DNA from: Oscillospiraceae bacterium
GTDB taxonomy: Bacteria; Bacillota; Clostridia; Oscillospirales; Oscillospiraceae
Length of the DNA: 49,509 nucleotides
Direction of reading: 5' to 3'
NCBI GenBank assembly: GCA_021201735.1
Contig: JAJQEJ010000048.1
Location: 1 to 49,509, forward strand
Below are positions 32,622 through 40,656 of the stretch, piece after piece (the stretch's first letter is position 1; every line of letters starts with the position of its first letter). A program made the translations under genes and the position numbers. A model generated the notes under the pieces. It did no database searches and was not told the origin of the DNA. It saw only the letters and a program-made list of their open reading frames with translations.

Positions 32622-33413
32622 ATGTATTTCGACACCCACGCCCACTACTACAGCAAATCATTCAAAAAAGACCGCGATCAGGTGCTCCGCTCTCTACCGG
32701 AAAAGGGCGTGGATCTCGTCGTCTGTCCGGCAGAGGATCTGCCCTCTGCGCGCGCATGCATCCAGCTCGCCGAGCAGTACCCCTTCCTCTACGCCGCAGT
32801 CGGCGTACACCCCCACGAGGCCAAGGATGTCCCCTCCGGCTGGCTGGCAGGGCTGCAGGCCCTCAGCTATCACCCAAAGGTAGTGGCCCTTGGGGAAATG
32901 GGCCTTGATTATCACTACGATTTTTCCCCGCGCGAGCAGCAGCGCGAGGTGTTTCACGCCCAGCTGGATCTTGCGGGCAGGCTCAATAAGAAAGTGATCG
33001 TCCACGACCGAGAGGCACACCGCGACTGCCTCGACGCGGTGCGCGCCTATCCGAATGTAACGGGCGTCTACCACTGCTATTCCGGCGGACTGGAGGATGC
33101 CAAAACCCTCGTCGCACTCGGCTGGAGCCTCTCCTTCACCGGTGCAATCACCTTCCCAAACGCGCGGCGGGCGCTGGAGGTCATCGAATGGCTCCCAATG
33201 GAATCCATTATGATCGAAACAGACGCCCCCTATCTCACGCCGGAGCCTTTCCGCGGCAAACGCAACGACTCCGGCTATGTCTACCGCGTCGCGGAGGTCA
33301 TCGCGCAGGTCAAGGGGCTTTCCATGGAGGAGATTGCCGCAGTCACAAAGGAAAACGGCAAACGCTTTTTCGGTATAGAGGAGGAAAATGCGCATGATGA
33401 CCATATCATATGA
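32622..33413 (+). CDS. tatD: TatD family metal-dependent hydrolase
   Basis: A 263-aa amidohydrolase-fold DNase/phosphoesterase. Metal ligands are in FDTHAHYY, GEMGLDYHYDF, IVHDREAH, YHCYSG and ETDAPYLTPEP, all in the standard order. RGKRNDSGYVYRVAE is the usual C-terminal block. GGAGG is 7 nt before the ATG. It overlaps the next gene, which belongs to a radical SAM family known to be linked to tatD. Confidence 0.95.
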   Translation: MYFDTHAHYYSKSFKKDRDQVLRSLPEKGVDLVVCPAEDLPSARACIQLAEQYPFLYAAVGVHPHEAKDVPSGWLAGLQALSYHPKVVALGEMGLDYHYDFSPREQQREVFHAQLDLAGRLNKKVIVHDREAHRDCLDAVRAYPNVTGVYHCYSGGLEDAKTLVALGWSLSFTGAITFPNARRALEVIEWLPMESIMIETDAPYLTPEPFRGKRNDSGYVYRVAEVIAQVKGLSMEEIAAVTKENGKRFFGIEEENAHDDHII

Positions 33414-34011
33414 ATACGAAAGCGGGCTCTATGTCAATCTCACCAACCGCTGCGACTGCGCCTGCATCTTCTGCCTGCGGCACAATGGAAACGACGGCAG
33501 TATCTACGCCGACGACCTCTGGCTGGAGCATGAGCCCACCTTTGACGAGGCGCTGGCGGATCTTTCGGGGCGCGATCTGCCGCGGTATCAGGAGCTGGTC
33601 TTCTGCGGTTTTGGCGAGCCGATGTATCGAATCGACGACATTGTCCGGCTGATCGATACCCTCAAAGACAAATGGAGCAATCTTCCGCCTGTGCGCATCA
33701 ACACCAACGGGCACGGCAATCTGATTGCGGGGCATGATATCACCCCGCTGCTGCAAGGGCGGGTGGACACCCTCTCCATTTCCCTCAACGGCTCCACCTG
33801 TGAGGAGTATCTGGCCGTCACCAAACCCCGGGACGGCGCAGCCGCGTGGCACGCTATGCTGGATTTCACCCTCAAGGCGAAGGAATATGTCCCCAATATC
33901 ATCATGACCGTGGTGGACAAGGACAAAAGTCAGGCGGAGATGGACCGCTGCCGCCAGATTATTCGGGATTTGGGTGTGACACTGCGTGTGCGCAGTTATA
34001 TCGAAGATTAA
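33394..34011 (+). CDS. TatD-associated radical SAM protein
   Basis: A 205-aa short radical SAM protein. The iron-sulfur site is CDCACIFC, read as CxxxCxxC, in VNLTNRCDCACIFCLRHNG. FCGFGEPMYR and VRINTNGHGN are the next conserved strands. It matches the small family named for its link to TatD (TIGR04038 type). Three in-frame ATGs occur; the one at 33394 is 9 nt after GGAGG and is preferred. It overlaps tatD by 20 nt. The substrate is unknown. Confidence 0.88.
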   Translation: MMTISYEYESGLYVNLTNRCDCACIFCLRHNGNDGSIYADDLWLEHEPTFDEALADLSGRDLPRYQELVFCGFGEPMYRIDDIVRLIDTLKDKWSNLPPVRINTNGHGNLIAGHDITPLLQGRVDTLSISLNGSTCEEYLAVTKPRDGAAAWHAMLDFTLKAKEYVPNIIMTVVDKDKSQAEMDRCRQIIRDLGVTLRVRSYIED

Positions 34012-34037
34012 TCACGTCAAGCGCAATAAAACGGCTC

Positions 34038-34078
34038 AGCCCCCCGATCATCCACTCAGTGTGATCGGGGGGCTATTT
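34038..34078. terminator. terminator after the radical SAM gene
   Basis: A perfect 13-bp stem (34038-34050 with 34062-34074) with an 11-nt loop. ATTT follows on the + strand; on the - strand TTTTA comes 6 nt after the stem, so it could also end a transcript from the promoter at 34417-34445. Confidence 0.75.
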
Positions 34079-34344
34079 CCAGATGGGATTTTCCAATGCG
34101 CAAACCTCGTACTTTCTGCAGATTTTGCACAGAGCCTGCCTCTTCCAAAGCGTCCTGAACTTAGAATTTCTTTTCCTTTGCCTGTATCAAACACACCTGT
34201 AATGTGCACCCTAACGCCTCAATACCATGCACTTGCATTTCCCAAGACTCGGGTTACATCCATTTTACTTCAAATCACGTGCTGTTACTGTGCTTTGGTT
34301 TAGAAATTCTTAAATTCGTTCTGCTTTTTCATTGGCATAGAAAG

Positions 34345-34389
34345 TCAGGATTCGGAATCTCGGGGTAGAATGCGTTCATCCTGGCCCAT
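34345..34389 (-). CDS. 14-codon ORF behind a strong promoter
   Basis: ATG at 34389 with AAGGAG about 9 nt upstream encodes MGQDERILPRDSES then TGA. The promoter and ribosome binding site are excellent, but the peptide matches nothing I recognise. It could be a leader peptide, a true small protein, or the truncated start of a decayed gene, since the following 270 nt are non-coding. Confidence 0.3.
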   Translation of the reverse strand: MGQDERILPRDSES

Positions 34390-34416
34390 GGGACTCACTC
34401 CTTTCTTTCTGGCTAA

Positions 34417-34445
34417 ATTGTACCATCATCTTTTCTATTTGTCAA
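34417..34445 (-). promoter_or_regulatory. sigma-A promoter without an obvious gene
   Basis: TTGACA (34445-34440), a 17-nt spacer and TACAAT (34422-34417) on the - strand, as good as the infC promoter. The only downstream ORF has 14 codons. A transcript reaching the hairpin at 34038-34074 would be about 370 nt. Confidence 0.8.
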
Positions 34446-34472
34446 CCCTTTTTGTGAAGATTGTATTGTTTT

Positions 34473-34913
34473 TTACCCAAAAAGCTGGAGCAAAATCCCG
34501 TAAATCACCGAGGCACTGACACCGAAGACCAGAACAGGCCCCGCGATGGTGAACATTTTCGCGCTCATCCCCATCACAAGCCCTTCACTGCGAAATTCAA
34601 GCGCGGGTGCCACTACGGAATTTGCAAACCCTGTGATCGGAATCAATGTGCCTGCGCCCGCGTACTTTGCGATCTTGTGAAACAGCCCCAGCCCGGTCAA
34701 AAGCGCCGCCGCGAATATAAAAGTAACAGAAACCGCGCCGGCTGCCGTATCCTCATTCATACCCAATGCCAGATAGCCATTGTTCAGCGCCTGGGCCAGT
34801 ACGCAAAGTATGCCGCCGCTCACAAACGCCCAGATTAAATCTCTCCAGAACGGCGACGGTTCTTCCTTGCCCGCCACATAGATTGCGTATTCCTTGTTTG
34901 TCATATCCATCAT
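34473..34913 (-). CDS. spoVAC: stage V sporulation protein AC
   Basis: A 146-aa inner spore membrane protein. FWRDLIWAFVSGGILCVLAQ, the strongly conserved GAGTLIPITGFANSVVAPAL and EGLVMGMSAKMF identify SpoVAC, part of the channel that moves Ca-dipicolinate into and out of the spore; B. subtilis SpoVAC also acts as a mechanosensitive channel. Several hydrophobic segments are visible. GGAGG precedes two adjacent ATGs; either may be used. spoVAD and spoVAE, its usual neighbours, are absent here. A sigma-G promoter lies upstream. Confidence 0.93.
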   Translation of the reverse strand: MMDMTNKEYAIYVAGKEEPSPFWRDLIWAFVSGGILCVLAQALNNGYLALGMNEDTAAGAVSVTFIFAAALLTGLGLFHKIAKYAGAGTLIPITGFANSVVAPALEFRSEGLVMGMSAKMFTIAGPVLVFGVSASVIYGILLQLFG

Positions 34914-34965
34914 TTCCGCCTCCGTGTTTATTTTCCTTATAGTAGTCTCCGTTGGAGCGTAGTAT

Positions 34966-34994
34966 TAGTATGTCACATGCGCGCGAAGTCATAC
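34966..34994 (-). promoter_or_regulatory. candidate sigma-G promoter of spoVAC
   Basis: GTATG (34994-34990), 17 nt and CATACTA (34972-34966) on the - strand match gHATR and cATnHTA exactly, with the spacer one shorter than ideal. It supports forespore expression. Confidence 0.65.
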
Positions 34995-35066
34995 AGGCTT
35001 TTGTGCATCAATAAGCGCTAAATTTCGTATATCATCCTGCTTGGTGTCCATATCGAACAGCGGGCG

Positions 35067-35129
35067 AAAAAACGGGCAAGCTCGCATAGAGAGTACGCAC
35101 GCCCTCCGGTGCTTTCTTGCCCGTTTTTT
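35067..35129 (-). terminator. intrinsic terminator after small membrane protein
   Basis: A 14-bp stem (35067-35080 with 35116-35129) encloses a 35-nt loop; on the - strand its 3' arm ends in six T. It lies 8 nt past the stop of the small - strand gene. Confidence 0.75.
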
Positions 35130-35136
35130 GCAATTT

Positions 35137-35313
35137 TTAGTGTCCCACCGATTTGCTCATATCTTCTACCGCATCGCCCACAGCGCGTGCCGCGCGTGCC
35201 GTGCCGCGCTTTACCTCCTGACGCTGTCTGGGCGTCATGTTCATCCCAATCACCACAGCCGCACCGACCATCGCGCCAAGGCCAATCCCACTGATAAAGG
35301 AATGCATCCTCAT
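35137..35313 (-). CDS. small YtxH-like membrane protein
   Basis: A 58-aa protein with one glycine-rich membrane helix (FISGIGLGAMVGAAVVIGM) followed by a basic amphipathic tail. It resembles YtxH/gas-vesicle-like small proteins, whose role is unclear. The frame runs to 35376, but ATG at 35313 follows AAAGGAGG and is the likely start. It has its own terminator and is divergent from pyrC. Confidence 0.7.
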   Translation of the reverse strand: MRMHSFISGIGLGAMVGAAVVIGMNMTPRQRQEVKRGTARAARAVGDAVEDMSKSVGH

Positions 35314-35375
35314 TTGCTTTTCCTCCTTTCCTCGCAATTTCATTTTTATTGTGCCCCGTTTCAGGGAAAAATCCA

Positions 35376-35404
35376 TTGCTAAAATAAGTGTTTCACGCTA
35401 TAAT
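35376..35404 (+). promoter_or_regulatory. sigma-A promoter of the pyr operon
   Basis: TTGCTA (35376-35381), 17 nt and TATAAT (35399-35404). The leader to pyrC is about 105 nt. Confidence 0.65.
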
Positions 35405-35452
35405 ATTATGTAGGCCATTTGGCCGCAATTTTATTGGAAATATTATGATTTT

Positions 35453-35482
35453 TATCCCCCCTGCCATCCGGCATAGGGGATA
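35453..35482 (+). promoter_or_regulatory. stem-loop in the pyrC leader
   Basis: TATCCCC (35453-35459) pairs with GGGGATA (35476-35482), with an inner TGCC/GGCA stem. No T-run follows and no PyrR-type binding loop was recognised. It ends 34 nt before the pyrC start and could affect translation. Confidence 0.35.
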
Positions 35483-35516
35483 CCTCTATAAAGCCATAAT
35501 AGAGAGGAGCATTTAC

Positions 35517-36818
35517 ATGAAGCTATTGATTCGTCACGGCAGGCTGGTCGACCCCGTTAGCGGCATCGGCGGCGTGATGGATATTCTGGTCGATGAGGAC
35601 GGCACCATCGCCGGTATCGGCAGCAATTTGCCCGATACGGCGGACCGGATCATCGACGCAGATGGGCTTGTCGTCTGTGCGGGGCTTGTGGATATGCATG
35701 TACATCTGCGGGAGCCGGGCTTTGAATATAAAGAGACCATTGATTCCGGCGCGCGCGCCGCGGCGTATGGCGGCTTTACTTCCATCGCCTGTATGCCAAA
35801 CACCGACCCGGTGATTGACAGTTCTGAGATGATTCAGTTTGTCCGCGAAAAAGGGCGCGCCGCCTGCGGCGTCAATGTGTTTCCCATCGGCGCGGTGACG
35901 GTCGGGCAGCAGGGCGGCGCGCTGACTGATTTCGCGGCGCTCAAACAGGCGGGCGCGGTCGCGCTGTCGGACGACGGCGTGCCGGTGCAGCACGCGAATA
36001 TCGTACGCGATGGACTCATTATGGGCGCCATGCACGGCCTGACCCTTTTGTCCCACTGTGAGGATGCCGATATGGTGAAAAATTACGCCGTCAACGAGGG
36101 GCGCATTTCCCGCCAGCTCCGGCTGGAGGGCCGCCCCGCCATCGCAGAGGAGATTATGATCGCGCGGGACGCCATGCTCGCCGAAGAGACGGGCGGCGCG
36201 CTGCACATCTGCCATGTCTCCACCGCGCGTTCGGTCGCGCTCGTGCGCCGCTTTAAGAAAAAAGGGGTGCAGATCACCTGTGAAACCTGCCCGCACTATT
36301 TTACCCTCACGGAAGACGCGGTGCTGGAAAAGGGCTCTCTTGCGCGGGTCAATCCCCCGCTGCGCACCCAGCAGGACGTGGATGGGATTATCGCCGGGCT
36401 GAAGGACGGCACCATCGACGTGATCGCCACAGACCACGCCCCCCATTCTGAGGAGGAAAAGGCCCGCACGCTCGCGGAAGCCCCCAGCGGCATAGCGGGG
36501 CTGGAGACCGCCCTGGCGCTCTCCTTAACGCACCTGTATCACACGGGGCTGCTGACCCTTTCGGATCTGCTGCGCAAGATGACCATCAACCCCGCCTGCA
36601 TCCTGCGCGTAAACAAAGGCAGGCTTGCCGTCGGCTCCGACGCGGATATTGTCGTCTTCGACCCGGACGAGGCATGGCGTATCGACCCCGCGCGGTTTAT
36701 CGGCAAAGGGCACAACACCCCCTTTGGCGGGGAGACGGTGAAGGGCAAGGTCAAATATACCATCGCGGGGGGCGAAATCATCTATTCGGAGAAAGAGGCA
36801 CCGGACTATGTCATTTGA
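35517..36818 (+). CDS. pyrC: dihydroorotase
   Basis: A 433-aa amidohydrolase that cyclises carbamoyl aspartate to dihydroorotate. Metal-binding DMHVHLREPGFEYKE, the LLSHCED and HICHVSTARS histidines, and VIATDHAPHSEEEK are all present, so it is a catalytically competent bacterial PyrC rather than an inactive homologue. The frame extends upstream to 35388, but ATG at 35517 follows GAGAGGAG and gives the normal N-terminus. It overlaps pyrF by 11 nt. Confidence 0.96.
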   Translation: MKLLIRHGRLVDPVSGIGGVMDILVDEDGTIAGIGSNLPDTADRIIDADGLVVCAGLVDMHVHLREPGFEYKETIDSGARAAAYGGFTSIACMPNTDPVIDSSEMIQFVREKGRAACGVNVFPIGAVTVGQQGGALTDFAALKQAGAVALSDDGVPVQHANIVRDGLIMGAMHGLTLLSHCEDADMVKNYAVNEGRISRQLRLEGRPAIAEEIMIARDAMLAEETGGALHICHVSTARSVALVRRFKKKGVQITCETCPHYFTLTEDAVLEKGSLARVNPPLRTQQDVDGIIAGLKDGTIDVIATDHAPHSEEEKARTLAEAPSGIAGLETALALSLTHLYHTGLLTLSDLLRKMTINPACILRVNKGRLAVGSDADIVVFDPDEAWRIDPARFIGKGHNTPFGGETVKGKVKYTIAGGEIIYSEKEAPDYVI

Positions 36819-37731
36819 TGTACTACAGGATAAAATTCGCGCGATGAAAAACCCCACCGTGTTTGGGCTTGACCCCCGTCTGGAGCAGATTCCACCCCAC
36901 ATCCTTGCGCAGGCGTTTGAATCGCACGGCGAAACCCTCTCGGGCGCGGCGCAGGCGCTGCTGGAATTTAACAAAGGACTCATTGACGCGCTCTGCGATA
37001 TCGTCCCCGCCGTCAAGCCACAGGCGGCCTACTATGAGCGGCTCGGCTGGCGCGGTATGGAGGTGCTCGAGCGCACCATCACCTACGCCAAAGGAAAGGG
37101 CATGTTCACCATCGCCGACATCAAGCGCGGCGATATCGGCACCACGGCGCAGGCCTACAGCGACGGCTGGCTCGGCGGCGTGCAGGTGGGCAAACAGATC
37201 TGCAAGACCTTCGACGCCGACTGCGTCACCCTCAACGGTTACATGGGCTCGGACAGCATCAATCCATTCCTCGACACCTGCCGCGCGGAGGACAAGTGCG
37301 TGTTCGTCCTCGTCAAGACCTCCAACCCCAGCTCCGGTGATCTGCAGGATCTGGTTGCGGGCGACCGCGTGGTGTATACGGTGATGGGTGATCTGACCCA
37401 GCGGCTCGGCAAGGGTACCGAGGGGAAATACGGCTTCACCTGCGCCGGTGCGGTGGTGGGCGCGACCTATCCCTCCGACCTGCGGCAGCTGCGCCGACGG
37501 CTGGAGCAGACCTTTTTTCTTGTGCCGGGGTATGGCGCGCAGGGCGGCACGGCGGAGGATGTTCAATATGCCTTCAATAAGTACGGACACGGTGCGATCA
37601 TCAACGCCTCACGCAGTATTATGTGCGCCTGGCAAAAAACAGGCGGCGACGGCACGGATTACCGGCAGGCGGCGCGCGACGCCGCCATCGCCATGCGCGA
37701 GGAGATCAAGCAGTTTGTCACTGTGGTGTAA
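36808..37731 (+). CDS. pyrF: orotidine 5'-phosphate decarboxylase
   Basis: A 307-aa TIM-barrel enzyme that makes UMP from OMP. It is the longer PyrF subfamily: TVFGLDPRLEQIPPHIL at the start, VKPQAAYYERLG, and the catalytic Asp/Lys block TIADIKRGDIGTTAQAYSD. The ATG follows GAGG by 9 nt and lies 11 nt inside the end of pyrC, indicating coupled translation. Confidence 0.96.
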   Translation: MSFDVLQDKIRAMKNPTVFGLDPRLEQIPPHILAQAFESHGETLSGAAQALLEFNKGLIDALCDIVPAVKPQAAYYERLGWRGMEVLERTITYAKGKGMFTIADIKRGDIGTTAQAYSDGWLGGVQVGKQICKTFDADCVTLNGYMGSDSINPFLDTCRAEDKCVFVLVKTSNPSSGDLQDLVAGDRVVYTVMGDLTQRLGKGTEGKYGFTCAGAVVGATYPSDLRQLRRRLEQTFFLVPGYGAQGGTAEDVQYAFNKYGHGAIINASRSIMCAWQKTGGDGTDYRQAARDAAIAMREEIKQFVTVV

Positions 37732-37780
37732 GTGAGTCACAAGCAGCATATGATTCGCGCTAGAGAAAGGAATGGATACC

Positions 37781-38548
37781 ATGCCAGCACAACAGTCCAA
37801 CTGCACCATTGTAGAGATGGCACAGCTCAATGCCTACGCATACAGCATGACCCTCATGGCACCGGAAATCGCAGGGGCCATCGCGCCGGGGCAATTTCTT
37901 CATATTAAATGCGGCGAGGCACTCCTGCTGCGCCGTCCGATCTCCATCTGCACCTGGGATGAGACGTGCATCCGAATTGTTTTTGAAGTACGCGGCGAGG
38001 GCACGCAGTATCTCGCGTCTTGCAAGGCCGGTGATACGCTCGACGTCCTCGGCCCGCTCGGGCACGGCTTCACCCTCTCACCGAGCGACCGCCCGCTGCT
38101 CGTCGGCGGTGGGCTTGGCACACCGCCGATGCTCGGCTGCGCGCAGTACACCGGCGGAAACGCCGAGGTGATACTGGGCTTTCGCAGCAAGGAACGCGCC
38201 ATGCTGGTCGAGGCCTTTACGCGGCACGCGGCCTCCGTCACCCTCGCAAGCGACGACGGGAGCCTCGGCTTCCACGGCTTTGTGGACGCGCTGGTGCGCG
38301 ATCGGCTTTCGCGCGCGCACAACTTTACCGCCGTGCTTACCTGCGGCCCGAAACCCATGCTGCGCGCTGTCGCGCAGGTCGCGGCGCAGTTCAGCATCCC
38401 CTGCCAGGTCTCGCTCGAGGAGCGTATGGGCTGCGGCGTGGGTGCATGCCTGGTCTGTGCATGCAAGACAAGCGGCGGCACATATAAACATGTATGTAAG
38501 GATGGCCCTGTATTTGACGCGACGGAGGTGGATTGGGATGCCGAATAA
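37781..38548 (+). CDS. pyrK: dihydroorotate dehydrogenase electron transfer subunit
   Basis: A 255-aa FAD and 2Fe-2S protein that passes electrons from PyrD to NAD. FAD-binding PISICTWDETCIRIVFEVRG, the nucleotide-binding LLVGGGLGTPPMLG and the C-terminal cysteine cluster MGCGVGACLVCACK ... HVC are visible. An ATG at 37772 touches AAAGGA; ATG at 37781 has better spacing (9 nt). It overlaps pyrD by 11 nt. Its presence defines the class 1B enzyme. Confidence 0.94.
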   Translation: MPAQQSNCTIVEMAQLNAYAYSMTLMAPEIAGAIAPGQFLHIKCGEALLLRRPISICTWDETCIRIVFEVRGEGTQYLASCKAGDTLDVLGPLGHGFTLSPSDRPLLVGGGLGTPPMLGCAQYTGGNAEVILGFRSKERAMLVEAFTRHAASVTLASDDGSLGFHGFVDALVRDRLSRAHNFTAVLTCGPKPMLRAVAQVAAQFSIPCQVSLEERMGCGVGACLVCACKTSGGTYKHVCKDGPVFDATEVDWDAE

Positions 38549-39458
38549 AGTAGACCCTTCGGTCAATTTCGCGGGCGTTGCACTCAAGAACCCGGTTGTC
38601 ATGGCCTCCGGCACCTTCGGCTTCGGGCGGGAGTACGGCGCGTTCTATGACCTCTCCGCCCTCGGCGGCATCTGCGTCAAGGGGCTGACGCCCACAGCGC
38701 GGGAAGGCAACCCGTCGCCGCGCATTGCCGAGACGCCCATGGGCGTGCTCAACTCGGTCGGCCTGCAAAACCCAGGGGTGGACGCATTTATCCAAAACGA
38801 ACTGCCGGAACTTAGAAAGCATGACGTGGCGGTCATCGCCAACATCTCCGGCGACGCGCCGGAGGATTACGGCGCGATGTGTGAAAAGCTCTCAGCGGCC
38901 GGGGTCGATATGATCGAGGTCAACATCTCCTGCCCCAACGTCAAGGCGGGCGGAATGATGTACGGCACCCGTCCGGGCCTTGCGGCGGAAGTTACGGCAA
39001 TCGCCAAGCGCTACGCCTCCGTTCCCGTGATGGTGAAGCTCTCCCCCAACGTCACCGACATCACCGAAATCGCCCGGGCGGTAGAGTGCGCGGGCGCGGA
39101 CGCCATCTCGCTCATTAACACGCTACGCGGGATGCGCATTGACGTCGCCACCCGCCGCCCCATTCTCAAGATGAACACGGGTGGCCTCTCCGGCCCCGCT
39201 GTCCTTCCCGTCGCTGTCCGCATGGTATGGGAGGTCGCAAATGTGGTGAAAATCCCACTGCTGGGCATGGGCGGCATTGCCAAGGGAGAGGACGCCGCGC
39301 AGATGATGCTCGCAGGAGCCACCGCTGTGGCGGTGGGCACCGCCTGCTTTTCAGAACCCCTCGCCCCCCTGCACGTCCTCCGTGAGCTGGAGGAGATCGC
39401 CGGAGAACAGGGGCTCTCCCGCGTCAGCGAATTGACCGGCGGCGTGCGCGCGTGGTGA
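38538..39458 (+). CDS. pyrD: dihydroorotate dehydrogenase, class 1B catalytic subunit
   Basis: A 306-aa FMN-dependent TIM barrel that oxidises dihydroorotate to orotate. ASGTFGFGREYGAFYDL, the active-site region EVNISCPNVKAGG with the class 1 Cys, and LGMGGIAKGEDAAQMMLAGA are typical. The ATG is 10 nt after GGAGG, inside the pyrK end. pyrE is not in the window. Confidence 0.96.
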   Translation: MPNKVDPSVNFAGVALKNPVVMASGTFGFGREYGAFYDLSALGGICVKGLTPTAREGNPSPRIAETPMGVLNSVGLQNPGVDAFIQNELPELRKHDVAVIANISGDAPEDYGAMCEKLSAAGVDMIEVNISCPNVKAGGMMYGTRPGLAAEVTAIAKRYASVPVMVKLSPNVTDITEIARAVECAGADAISLINTLRGMRIDVATRRPILKMNTGGLSGPAVLPVAVRMVWEVANVVKIPLLGMGGIAKGEDAAQMMLAGATAVAVGTACFSEPLAPLHVLRELEEIAGEQGLSRVSELTGGVRAW

Positions 39459-39495
39459 GTTGCCACATGAATCCATGATAGAGAGCAGTTGTTTT

Positions 39496-40656
39496 ATGTT
39501 AACCAAAATTTACGTCATCCGGCATGCGGAGGCGGAAGGCAACCTCTACCGCCGCATTCACGGCTGGTACGACAGCCTTGTTACTGAAAACGGAATGCGC
39601 CAGATTGCCGCCCTGCAGGCGCGGTTTTCCAACATCCCGGTGGATGTGGTGTATAGCAGCGATTTGATACGCACAAGCACAACCGCGCAGGCGATCTGCG
39701 CCCCAAGAGGACTCCCTCTCCACCGCACCGCCGACCTGCGTGAGATTTCGCTCGGCGCGTGGGAGGACGCCACCTTCGGCGTCGTCGCGCAACAGAAGCC
39801 GGAGATGCTCCGCCTGTTCAGCGCGATGTCTTCCGACTTCTGCGTGCCCGGCGCGGAGACCTTCGCTGCGGTGGCGGAGCGGGTGTACGCGGCGTTTTGC
39901 CACATCGCGCAGACCCATGCGGGGCAGACCGCAGTCCTCTTTTCCCACGGTACCGCCATCCGCTGTCTGCAGGGTATGGTGCGCGGCCTGCCGATGACCA
40001 AGTGGAACGAAAGCCTCGGGCACAGCGACAACAGCGCGGTCTCCTGCTACGAGGTTGAGGACGGACGTGTCACGATCTGCTTTGAAAATGACAATTCCCA
40101 TCTCTCAGATGAGATTTCCACCTTAGCCCGCCAGCGCTGGTGGCGCGGCAAGCCCGACGGTACGGTGGACGCAAACCTCTGGTTTCGCCCGCTGGATATC
40201 TGCGGGGAGGACGCGACACTCTACCGCACGGCGCGCGCGGGCGCATGGCGGGAGATTCACGGCAGTGAAGCGCCCTATGACGAGGCGGGCTTTTATACCG
40301 CCGCGGTGCGCTGTGCGGCGGAGGATCCGGATACCCTGCTCTGCGCCATGATGGGCGAGCAGCCGGTGGGCGTCCTCCAACTGGATCCCCACCGCAATTC
40401 CGCCGTCGGCGTGGGGCATCTCTCCTTTGTCTATCTGCTCCCCCCCTTCCGCGGCAATGGGCTTGGCGTGCAGCTCGTCGGTCAGGCGGTCTCCTACTAC
40501 CGCAGGGTCGGACGCAGCCTGCTCCAGCTGCGCTGCGCGCCGGACAATGCCGTTGCCCAGCGTTTTTACCACAAATACGGGTTTTACAAAGCGGGGACGG
40601 AAGCGGGCAGCCGCGTTCCGCTGGATATTCTGGAGAAAAACATTGGCTATGTATGA
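39496..40656 (+). CDS. histidine phosphatase-GNAT acetyltransferase fusion
   Basis: A 386-aa two-domain protein. Residues 1-200 are a histidine phosphatase (phosphoglycerate mutase-like): catalytic IRHAEAEGN with His10, DLREISLGAWED and FSHGTAIRCLQ. Residues about 220-386 are a GNAT acetyltransferase, with the acetyl-CoA loop PPFRGNGLGVQLVGQA and the C-terminal AQRFYHKYGFYKAG. Both active sites look intact. The ribosome binding site is weak. It follows pyrD by 37 nt with no terminator and overlaps ygiQ by 8 nt. Substrates of both domains are unknown. Confidence 0.88.
   Translation: MLTKIYVIRHAEAEGNLYRRIHGWYDSLVTENGMRQIAALQARFSNIPVDVVYSSDLIRTSTTAQAICAPRGLPLHRTADLREISLGAWEDATFGVVAQQKPEMLRLFSAMSSDFCVPGAETFAAVAERVYAAFCHIAQTHAGQTAVLFSHGTAIRCLQGMVRGLPMTKWNESLGHSDNSAVSCYEVEDGRVTICFENDNSHLSDEISTLARQRWWRGKPDGTVDANLWFRPLDICGEDATLYRTARAGAWREIHGSEAPYDEAGFYTAAVRCAAEDPDTLLCAMMGEQPVGVLQLDPHRNSAVGVGHLSFVYLLPPFRGNGLGVQLVGQAVSYYRRVGRSLLQLRCAPDNAVAQRFYHKYGFYKAGTEAGSRVPLDILEKNIGYV

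Larger units (their letters stand above)
34012..34472. other. gene-poor stretch with lone promoter
   Basis: About 460 nt without a credible gene. It holds the radical SAM terminator (34038-34074), a near-perfect - strand sigma-A promoter (34417-34445) and a 14-codon ORF. Frames on both strands between 34075 and 34340 are broken by stops. Base composition is more A+T rich than the flanks. It may be a decayed gene or a small RNA locus. Confidence 0.6.

Noticed and set aside
33986-34303. 105-codon + strand frame after the radical SAM gene
   Set aside because: It overlaps the gene end and the terminator hairpin, lacks a ribosome binding site and has no recognisable motif.
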